Below, piece after piece: positions 56,446 through 64,000 of a DNA stretch of 64,000 bases; the stretch's first letter is position 1, and every line of letters starts with the position of its first letter. The translations under genes and the position numbers were made by a program. The notes beneath the pieces were generated by a model. That model was not told the DNA's origin and did not search any database. It saw nothing but the letters and a program-made list of their open reading frames with translations. This DNA is from Nilaparvata lugens (taxonomy: Eukaryota > Arthropoda > Insecta > Hemiptera > Delphacidae): positions 2,362,742 to 2,426,741 of the forward strand of contig NC_052517.1 in NCBI RefSeq assembly GCF_014356525.2, read 5' to 3'.

Positions 56446-57153
56446 TACTAGTAGTTCTGTGAACAGTAGACCTCGCGCAGTTATAAACCACAGTCTCCTC
56501 TAATACTGTCCATCAGAGTAAATTCTGTCCTATCCTGTCGTGTCGGCGAGATATCGGTGTATAAACGACCAATGGCTGTTTGGGTTGTTGTATCGACAAT
56601 GCTAATAATTTGATGTAAACAACTATGCTACTATCATCAAAAGCTTACAGAGTTGAAAGAAGAGGAAAGTCGGGAGAAAATACTATGCTACTTCAAGTTA
56701 TCAATTGCATGCCTCACTGTATGCAATTATTATTCCACACAACAGCAGTTTTTTCACTGAGTTACATTGAGATATTGAATTGCAGCGCATGCAATAATTA
56801 ATAGTCCACACAACAGCTGTGTTTTCTCTAAGTTACATTGAGATATTGCATTGCATGCAATTTATAATCCACTTGACAGCTGATTTATGATGAATTTTTC
56901 TATAGTCTGATTTTTACTCTAATATTGGCGTACGAAGGAGGCTCCTTTTCCTTTTATATTATCCTTGAAATGCAAAATTTCCAAAAAACCTTGTATATAC
57001 GTCGACGCGCAATTTAAAAAGGAACATACCTGTCAAATTTCATGAAAATCTATTACCGCGTTTCGCCGTAAATGCGCAACATATAAACATTTAAACATGA
57101 AGAGAAATGCCAAACCGTCGACTTGAATCTTAGATCTCACTTCGCTCGGTCAA
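56446..57153 (-). repeat. Repeat-E copy, long form
   Basis: ACTAGTAGTTCTGTGAACAG to TCTTAGATCTCACTTCGCTC, including the CGGCGAGATATCGG segment. Confidence 0.85.
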
Positions 57154-57252
57154 TTATTATTACTCGTATTACCCAACTCATGCTTTAAAGACCTTCAAAA
57201 TAAAACTGTTTTATAAAAATCAGTATACACAGTATAATCTGAATGAACTGAG

Positions 57253-57833
57253 GCCCGGTTGCACAAAAGCCGGTTAAACTTTAATTGTGGTTAATCCCAC
57301 GAGAACCAATCAGTGAAAAACGGCTTCTCTGATTGGTTCTCATGGAATAAGGCCCGCCGCAAAGTAGACCCACGCTAATCCACGAAAAGCAACCCACGTC
57401 GTGAGATGTTTTGTAAACCATTGCCAGGCTTCTCCAGACATCTGTGTAATGATAATAATCATAGCCACCTCTAATACAAGGCCCCGGCCTACGATATTGC
57501 AACGTCGCAGGTGAAAAAGATCAGCTGGTATTTTTAAAAATCTTTTTCACCAATCATGTATTAGATTCTAGGCCTACGCTGCGACGTTGCAATATCGTAG
57601 GCCGGGGCCTTGTATTAGAGGTGGCTATGATTATTATCATTACACAGATGTCTGGAGAAGCCTGGCAATGGTTTACAAAACATCTCACGACGTGGGTTGC
57701 TTTTCGTGGATTAGCGTGGGTCTACTTTGCGGCGGGCCTTATTCCATGAGAACCAATCAGAGAAGCCGTTTTTAACTGATTGGTTCTAGTGAAATTAATC
57801 ACAATTAAAATTTAACCGGCTTTTGTGCAACTA
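57253..57833. repeat. About 580 bp near-perfect palindrome with MITE-C ends
   Basis: Left arm GCCCGGTTGCACAAAAGCC, inner arm GGCCCGCCGCAAAGTAGACC (57353), centre about 57530, right inner arm GGTCTACTTTGCGGCGGGCC. The two arms encode the same short frame in opposite directions. Confidence 0.92.
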
Positions 57834-57869
57834 GCACAAAACCAATCCGAGAAGAAATATCAAGTAGCG

Positions 57870-58215
57870 ATGTGGAAATAAATAGAAAACGAATATAGTA
57901 GATAAATGATAAAATTTATTCATATAATAATTATAATATGGATGGAATGTACAAGATACAGTCTTCTCAATACAATATAAAACAAGATAAGAGATTACAA
58001 GATAAGACAATACAAGATAAAAGATTCTCAAATACATAATTATTTACAATATTTGAGTACAAATTAATTAATTTACAATATTTGTGGAAATAAATAGAAA
58101 ATGAACTAGTATAAAAATGACAAATTTTAATCATATAATATGGATGGAATTACAGTCTTGAAAAGATTCTCAAATACAATATTTGAGTACAAATTAATTA
58201 ATTTACAATATTTAG
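57870..58215 (+). repeat. About 200 bp tandem duplication
   Basis: GTGGAAATAAATAGAAAA, ATATGGATGGAAT and TTTGAGTACAAATTAATTAA occur twice in order. Confidence 0.75.
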
Positions 58216-58785
58216 GTACATTCATATTTTACTTCAATAACAGTCTAATACAGTCTCACTCCCATACAGTCTCAAAGGGATTTATATTTCTATAGGGATT
58301 TTGATATAAGCTCATAATACAAATGTATAAAAGTTTTTCAAATAAAACAGTATTGTATTTTTTGTGAGATCATCAAGCATTTATTATCCCTGAGATACAA
58401 ACCAGTCAAATAGTATAACACTACAACATGTCAGAAAACTGTGAATTATTGGAAAAATAAACATTGACACAATGTTAAGAAAAAATCCATTGTCATTGGA
58501 AGTTCAGAGAGATTATTTTTTTACTTAAAAATTTGTTCCTTGTTTTGACACATGGTATAAAAAACTTCATTTCTTCTCTCCATTGATGAAACCATGTAAT
58601 ATTCGTGGAAAAATAATAAAAAAATAAAAATTCTCACTAAGTTTTAATTTATATCTTTAATATTTTTATAGCAAACTATTCATTGAGAAAAAATGTTTCT
58701 GTGAACTAACAGAAATGAATTGACCATATGATTTTGACTTGGAGAATTTTGAAACAGATAATCACGATATCAGGTTAAAATAAAA
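58216..58785. other. AT-rich stretch
   Basis: No supported feature. Confidence 0.4.
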
Positions 58786-58789
58786 ACAA

Positions 58790-59090
58790 GAAAGGCAAGC
58801 GTGTGTAAAAGACTTTGTTTTTTCCTGTTTCCCCAGCAACGAATTCGAATAAGATGGAACATATTCGTGTCGCGTTCGGTGCTATGCGGTTGCTATTTGG
58901 TACCGAATTCAAACCGAATCATCGTTTCACACATCGGAATTTGCTGAAAACGAAACGAACCGAACCGAAAGTGTGTGAAAGAAGCCTCTCGCTAGCAACG
59001 AATTGAAATCTGATGGAATTTTATTAGAGTGACGTGGGCGTTCGGTTCTATGCGGTTTCTATTCGGTACCGAATTCAAACCGAATTACCT
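58790..59090 (+). repeat. Duplicated TACCGAATTCAAACCGAAT repeat
   Basis: Two units, 58837-58921 and 58994-59085, around a GTGTGAAAGAAGCC segment that echoes GTGTGTAAAAGACT at the start; probably a MITE. The 63-codon frame inside is repeat text. Confidence 0.6.
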
Positions 59091-59496
59091 TATTTCTATA
59101 AGGTCTATGGTTTCAATATATTTTCTTTTGCAGTCATGCGTGTCCATTAGTATTCTCACATTTGAAAAAGCACATTTAATAGGTGATTAAAAATAATATT
59201 AAATAAACTAAATAATGCTGAAGAAATTATAATATTTCTGATAAAAAAAAAATAATTTTCAAAATATTTTCATCAGATGAAAAGATTATCACGGAACTGG
59301 ATGAATTATCATATTATGGAATAAAATTCAAACGTGAACTCAGTTTGTCAACAATTCAAACAGGTGACATCAGATACTTTTGTTGATGAGAAAACTGTGT
59401 GAGGTCTACTGTTCACAGAACTACTAGTAATAACAGTTCATTCTCGTTCAAAATAATCAATTATATTTTATCAAGCAAGAAATTATATTTTTTCAA

Positions 59497-60078
59497 TAAT
59501 AATAATAATGAGTGAGGTCATGGCGTGGTCATAAGTATGGCCACAAGTGGACAAGTCAAGAACATAAAAAACTGTCATAAGACAGGTCAAGAACAAAAAT
59601 ACACATCAAACACAAAAAGCAGCAAGCAGAAGAGGCAGCAAGACTAATGCAAGAAGTATCTACTTACAGTCTGAGGATCACAATCATAGAACTCCCTCAT
59701 AGAATAGAAGGGGTTCTCCTGAAGGAAAGCCCTCAGTCTCCTCTTCAAGACTGTCTCTGGCAGAGTCCTGGCTGAAACTGGCAGCTTGTTCAAAATTTTA
59801 GCTGGCTGGTAGATGAGGCTGCTCTGGGTCCTCCCCAATCTACAATATGGCAGGTCCAGCCTCAGCCTGCCTCTGGTGCCATGATCATGCACATCACCCC
59901 TGGTAGGCAAAGTACGGACACTGTGGAATGCCTTTATAGCTGACCTGTAAATGTAAAAATTGAATACAGTGAGAATCTTTTCACTCACAAAAAGAGGCTT
60001 ACAATGCGCTAAAAATTCTGCCCCACAAAGAATCCGGATGGCCTGTGATGATTTCATAACCATAATGATTTCATAATA
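59497..60078 (-). mobile_element. Truncated LINE inserted in a MITE-A copy
   Basis: MITE-A text in reverse orientation reads up to about 59497 and resumes at about 60078. The inserted piece has an (ATT)n tail at its low-coordinate end, which is its 3' end, and carries the ORF2 fragment. Confidence 0.65.
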
Positions 60079-60093
60079 AATTTTCATGAACAA
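59644..60093 (-). pseudogene. LINE ORF2 C-terminal fragment
   Basis: A 149-codon open frame on the minus strand includes SSQAIRILCGAEFLAHCKPL, then FVSEKILTVFNFYIYRSAIK, a HGTRGRLRLDLPYCRLGRTQ block and FLQENPFYSMREFYDC. This is the region downstream of the RT fingers/palm in jockey/CR1-type elements (QKRAIRxI...CKPLF...NTR). It is a 5'-truncated copy; the RT motifs themselves are absent. It differs clearly from the copy at 10.5 kb, so it is a second family. Confidence 0.75.
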
Positions 60094-60351
60094 GATAAAA
60101 TATTTTGTCAGTTAATTGTATTCCTACATTGTTAAAAATGATCCGGCAACAGAGAAAGCAAAAAGGAGATGAAGCTATCAGCTTTGTCCAATGATAGACA
60201 AAGATAGCAACACCAATGATGATCAAATACTGCAATTATAACGAGAGATAGAGCTATCCGCTTTGTTTAATGATAGAAAAGGATTAAACACCAATGCTAA
60301 CCTAAAACTTCCATTATAACGTAGACCTCACTATAGGTATCAACTAACGAA

Positions 60352-60793
60352 AAGGTATACATCCTACTCGAGCAATCGTAATTGTACATCAATGATTGTT
60401 CCGATATTGACGCGCTCTAGCGGCTGACTGTTATAAAGCATGCTCTCTATTATTTATTATCTATGTATATCAACTTGCCATCAGCTGATTATAAAACAAA
60501 AATGGAGTTTATCTTTATTTACTGAAACCAAAGTTGACGTTCAAAGCTGATTTATTTGATGTTCTAAAATTGTAAAACCAAATAAATTTGTGAAATAATT
60601 GTGATAAGAATGTAAATCGCAAAAGTGAACAATAGTTTAACAATATGATGCTGTAGTTTTTAAATGTAAAACGCTTAAAACATAGATAGGCCTATCTATA
60701 ACCAACAACTGACATTCAGTTCAAATTTACGTTCTCAATATCAACCAATAAGTTGGTTATTTTAAATTTTACTGTCAAGTGATAAATTAAACA
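60352..60793 (+). promoter_or_regulatory. Cdk5 5' flank, probable promoter and 5' UTR
   Basis: This repeat-free stretch lies between a MITE-A end (about 60335) and the Cdk5 ATG. It holds a perfect arthropod initiator match TCAGTT (60716-60721), a CCAAT box at 60745, and an 18 bp palindrome ATAGATAGGCCTATCTAT near 60683. No downstream promoter element sits at the right distance from the TCAGTT. The call rests mainly on position. Confidence 0.35.
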
Positions 60794-60830
60794 ATGCAGA
60801 AGTATGAGAAACTCGAAAAAATTGGCGAAG
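60794..60830 (+). CDS. Cdk5: Cdk5 coding exon 1
   Basis: ATG at 60794 in context ACAATGC, then [11 protein letters not shown] and one base of the next Gly codon, followed by donor GTAATA at 60831. It is too short to stand out as an ORF but matches the Cdk5 N-terminus [13 protein letters not shown] exactly. The phase fits exon 2 (g|gc = Gly). Confidence 0.93.
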
Positions 60831-62272
60831 GTAATATATTTTGTTTACATTTCATACAATCATAACATTATATTTTAGGTTAGAGACTTCATTCAAGCAA
60901 AGCATTAAAATAAAAATTGTTGCCCTGTATCATAGGTTTAAATGATGTATTAATAAAAACGGTTATTGCACCCGTAAAATGGTATTGTTTAAAAAATTTA
61001 TACTGTTTTAAAGCAAATATAGCACAGTTTTCAAAGCAAAATATTATTAATGCCAATATTGCATTTGTTTTCCACTCAAAATGTCCGCCATTATTTAGGA
61101 TCAAACTTTGTGGTTCCAATCATTAAAATTTATTTCAAATGTTCATCTGATAAGAAAGATTTGTATTTGGATTTAACAAACTTCATTTTTGGAAATGTCT
61201 GCTCACACTTGTAGGGAGATCCAAAAAGAGAAAACATAGCTTCAGCAGGGATTTTTAATTTTTTAAAGTCTTTTTCTGGGAGATAACTGTAAAATGGAAG
61301 TAGGTTAAGCCTACCTTTTGTATAAATATCGCTGGCCCAGTTCAACAGTGCTACAACTCAAAAATTATCATTTTTGAGATTTCTACATCATTTTACTCAG
61401 CTTTCCTTCCTCTTTCCAGAGCTACACTCAACTAAGTCCAAGAATATTATATTTCTACATGGGAGAAATCAACATTCCATATGCAATGCATAATCCATAG
61501 TAATAATTTGAAACATAAAATTGCCTTTTTCTCAAAACTTGGATTTTTGTGTTGAACTAGGCCAGCGATATATATTTTACTAGCCGTCAGGCTCGCTTCG
61601 CTCGCCATATCCGTCTAGCCAGGGGGCTCCGCCCCCTGGACCCCCGACTGGATCGTCCAAGAATGAGATCAGCAGGCTTGCTTCGCTCGCCTGCATTTTT
61701 CATTTGAGCATTTTTATCACATGTTAGGACGGACGATCCAGTCGGGGGTCCAGACTAAACGTCTGGCTAAACGGATATGGCGAGCGAAGGGAGCCTGACG
61801 GCTAGTAATATAATATTCCCAGGAATAGCTCTGATTGAAGTAGCAGTGCCCAATCAAATTTTCCGCGATAAATGCATTTCAATCTTCAACTTGGTGCCAA
61901 CCTAACAAAGTCAACTCAACTTAATGTCAACCTGACAAAATTATTAATTTAGTTACCAGTTAACAACTGTTTCGAAGAGGTACTCTCTCTAGATTATAGT
62001 TCTATATTAACATATGATATGGAAATTTCAATTATAATTAAGTGAATAAGAAGAATATACATGCTAAAAGACGAACTCTAACCCTTAAAAACCACCCTTA
62101 TAGTTGAAATATTGCCAAAAGATTTCTTAGTGCGCCTCTAAAGGGCCAACTGAACATTCCTACCAAATTTGAACGTTTTTGGTCCGGTAGATTTGTAGCT
62201 CTGCGAGTGAGTGAGTGAGTGAGTCAGTCAGTCAGTGAGTGAGTGCCATTTCGCTTATATATATATATATAT

Positions 62273-62312
<40 letters not shown>

Positions 62313-62669
62313 TAAAATCTGTTGCAATTACTCTTGGCGGACCGGAGCCCTGGTATAGATTAACAATTTTTATTGTGTGTTTACAGGCACCTACGGCACA
62401 GTTTTCAAAGCGAAAAACCGGGAAACCCTTGAGATAGTTGCTTTGAAACGGGTTCGTCTGGATGATGACGACGAAGGAGTGCCCAGCTCGGCTTTAAGGG
62501 AGATCTGCCTCCTGAAAGAACTGAAACACAAGAACATCGTTCGCCTCTACGACGTGCTCCACAGTGAGAAGAAGCTGACGCTTGTGTTCGAGCACTGCGA
62601 CCAGGACTTGAAGAAGTATTTCGACAGTTTGAACGGCGAGATTGATCCCGACGTTGTCAAGTCGTTCAT
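60794..62669 (+). CDS. Cdk5: Cyclin-dependent kinase 5, first two coding exons (gene span, continues past window)
   Basis: Joined exons give [53 protein letters not shown] and so on to KSFM, about 107 residues, nearly the same as animal Cdk5 through the N-lobe. Visible kinase parts: glycine loop GEGTYGTVF, catalytic Lys in VALKRV, and the C-helix PSSALRE (the Cdk5 form of PSTAIRE). Cdk5 is a proline-directed Ser/Thr kinase activated by p35-type partners in neurons. The 1556 bp intron holds a hAT remnant, element-K2, a repeat-Q copy and a TA/GA microsatellite. The remaining exons (the C-lobe with HRDLKPQN) are not in the window. Confidence 0.95.
61078..61330 (-). pseudogene. hAT-type transposase C-terminal remnant
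   Basis: The minus strand encodes [20 protein letters not shown], then [20 protein letters not shown] and [14 protein letters not shown] followed by a stop and [10 protein letters not shown]. The LFGSxYxCEQTFSxMKxxKSxxRSxLxDEHL pattern is the dimerisation region of hAT-like transposases (ZBED5/SCAND3/GTF2IRD2-type). Only this end remains, with an in-frame stop, cut at element-K2. It lies in Cdk5 intron 1. Confidence 0.7.
61328..61569 (+). mobile_element. Element-K2 copy, intact ends
   Basis: ATCGCTGGCCCAGTTCAAC and GTTGAACTAGGCCAGCGAT; about 240 bp, no coding capacity. Confidence 0.88.
61579..62262 (+). mobile_element. Repeat-Q copy in Cdk5 intron 1
   Basis: Full head (61579-61806), body, (GAGT)n(CAGT)n, end into the TA tract. 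Confidence 0.88.
62252..62313. repeat. (TA)n(GA)n microsatellite
   Basis: TA units then about 8 GA units; starts at the TATATA end of repeat-Q. Confidence 0.92.
62387..62669 (+). CDS. Cdk5: Cdk5 coding exon 2 (N-lobe, glycine loop to KSFM)
   Basis: Acceptor GTGTTTACAG ends at 62386; donor GTGAGT starts at 62670. It encodes [20 protein letters not shown] through [40 protein letters not shown] and DPDVVKSF, ending two bases into the next codon. The exon has codons of much higher GC than its introns. The Thr14/Tyr15 inhibitory pair of CDKs is present in GEGTYG. Confidence 0.96.
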
Positions 62670-62734
62670 GTGAGTACAGGCATAGAGAAACAATAGCATA
62701 AGTAGATATCCTATACCATGGTGATACTCAACAC

Positions 62735-63855
62735 CATAATTTGATACAAAACAGGATAGAGCTATCAGCGTTGTCGAATGATAGACAAGGATAGCAACAC
62801 CAATGTTAATCAGTTGCTGTATTTATAACGTGGACCTCATTATAGTGTTCGACAATATGATACAGTATCATCTCAACTTGATACGCAATACCATAATTTG
62901 ATACAAACGTGGACCTCACTATAGCAATTAGTGTTCGACAATATGATACAGTATCATCTCAACTTGATACGCAACACCATAATTTGATACAAAACAGGAT
63001 AGAATTATCTGCTTTGTGGAATGATAGACAAGGATAGCAACACCAATGTTAATCAGGTGCTGTATTTATAACTTGGACCTCACTATAAAGGTTAGACTAT
63101 TTAGGTGTACTCCGTACCATAGAGAAACAATAGCATAAGTAGATATCCCATGGTATAGGGCGTTTATGTCGCAACTTTTACTGTTATCTCAAGCCGATAG
63201 TTCACATAGTTCTTTCCTATGCAGCGGTGTGACGCTGGTAGTCTCTCAAATTGTGCCGTTCCTACACTCTCACCCCAACAAAACAGTGAAAATTGACAAT
63301 AATCGACAGTAATCGGCTTGAGATAACAGTAAAAGTTGCGACATAAATTCCCTATACCATGGGATATCTACTTACGCTATTGTTTCTCTATGGTACGGAG
63401 TACACCTAAATAGTCTAACCTTTATAGTGAGGTCCACGTTTTAAAGACAGCACCTGATTAACATTGGTGTTGCTATCCTTGTCTGTCATTCCACAAAGCA
63501 GATAGCTCTATCCTGTTTTGTATCAAATTATGGTGTTGCGTATCAAGTCGAGATGATACTGTATCATATTGTCGAACACTAATATTGCTATAGTGAGGTT
63601 CACGTTATAAAGTCAGCTCCTGATCAACAGTGGCGTTGCTATCCTTGTCTATCATTCAACAAAGCAGATAGCTCTATCCTGTTTTGCATCTAATTATGGT
63701 GTTGTGTATCAAGTTGAGATGATACTGTATCATATTGTCGAACACTAATTGCTATAGTGAGGTCCACGTTATAAAGTCAGCACCTGATTAACATTCGTGT
63801 TGCTATCCTTGTCCACAAAGCAGATAGCGATATCTTTTTCCATCTCCGAACTGTC
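62735..63855. repeat. About 1.1 kb inverted repeat: MITE-B units around foldback-G
   Basis: Reversed MITE-B units (62735-63088), a 35 bp unique arm, foldback-G (63117-63394), the arm again, then forward MITE-B units (63421-63855). Centre about 63255. Confidence 0.88.
63117..63394. mobile_element. Foldback-G at the centre
   Basis: CCATAGAGAAACAATAGCAT pairs with the right end CTATTGTTTCTCTATGG; same family as 4374 and 52149. Confidence 0.88.
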
Positions 63856-63906
63856 GCCAAATAATTTGGCTGAAGAAACTAAAGTGCGAGATAAATTACT
63901 TTTAAC

Positions 63907-64000
63907 ATGGCTCTTTCTCGAAGACGGAGAGGTCCGATGCTCTATCCTCCACTAATCACTCCCACTACCTGGCAGCTGCATTCTAACGCATCGCGCCAAC
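63907..64000 (+). other. Open frame running off the window end (MALSRRRRGP...)
   Basis: After the last MITE-B, an ATG at 63907 opens 31 codons without a stop to the window edge, starting MALSRRRRGPMLYPP. The stretch is GC-richer than surrounding intron DNA and not part of a repeat seen elsewhere in the window. It may be an exon of a nested or neighbouring gene, or chance. Not recognised. Confidence 0.2.

Larger units (their letters stand above)
59428..60335 (-). mobile_element. MITE-A/B copy carrying a LINE
   Basis: A-type text reversed at 59430-59497 and 60078-60150, then B-type text, ending ATAACGTAGACCTCACTATA. Confidence 0.7.

Noticed and set aside
57281..57775. Two identical small proteins on opposite strands
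   Set aside because: They are the two arms of the palindrome; the identity is a consequence of the inverted repeat.
60917..61126. 69-codon plus-strand frame in Cdk5 intron 1
   Set aside because: Antisense shadow of the hAT remnant region with no splice support.

Overview
This window looks like AT-rich, repeat-laden nuclear DNA of an insect. The introns are long, there is one 100-N assembly gap, and transposon remnants, foldback elements and minisatellites fill most of the space. Two conserved animal genes are recognisable, both on the + strand. The repeat style would fit a hemipteran such as a planthopper, but that is a guess; nothing in the sequence fixes the species.

Gene 1 (about 20.4-38.4 kb, probably with 5' exons further upstream) is an SLC2A/GLUT-type facilitative sugar transporter. 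Eight coding exons were found, at 20417-20541, 21711-21848, 22600-22730, 25632-25819, 29681-29893, 33659-33761, 36222-36390 and 38298-38421. They cover the protein from the TM2-TM3 loop to the stop codon. The exons for TM1-TM2 were not found and may lie in the N gap (20183-20282) or be missing. Exons 21711-21848 and 22600-22730 carry several apparent one- or two-base indels, while all later exons are clean. A possible initiating exon (7044-7134) and a possible promoter with a non-coding first exon (about 2040-2375) are weaker calls.

Gene 2 (60794 to beyond the last exon seen at 62669) is Cdk5. Its first two coding exons are present and the rest lies past the window end.

The space between and inside the genes is mostly repeats. 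I use these local names. MITE-A/B: terminal inverted repeat (TIR) TATAGTGAGGTCCACGTTAT, TA-type target, with long, short and tandem forms. MITE-C: short palindromic element ending GGTTGCACAAAAGCCGGTTA. Repeat-D: about 230 bp interspersed repeat with head CTAGCAGGTAACCCGTGCTC. Repeat-E: about 400-700 bp element with termini ACTAGTAGTTCTGTGAACAG. Repeat-F: about 860 bp element carrying a (TG)n tract. Foldback-G, repeat-H, SINE-I (tRNA-derived, intact B box), foldback-J, foldback-K, element-K2 and repeat-Q (GC-rich palindromic head plus 400 bp body). Nesting is frequent: LINE in MITE-A, SINE in MITE-A, MITE-C in repeat-D and repeat-Q, K2 in K in J, F in foldback-U.

From 46.6 to 51.8 kb there is a nearly identical 2.87 kb tandem duplication whose units each end in a 92 bp satellite array. 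The last kilobase (62.7-63.86 kb), inside a Cdk5 intron, is a large inverted repeat built from two palindromic families. No CRISPR array, rRNA gene or functional tRNA gene was seen.
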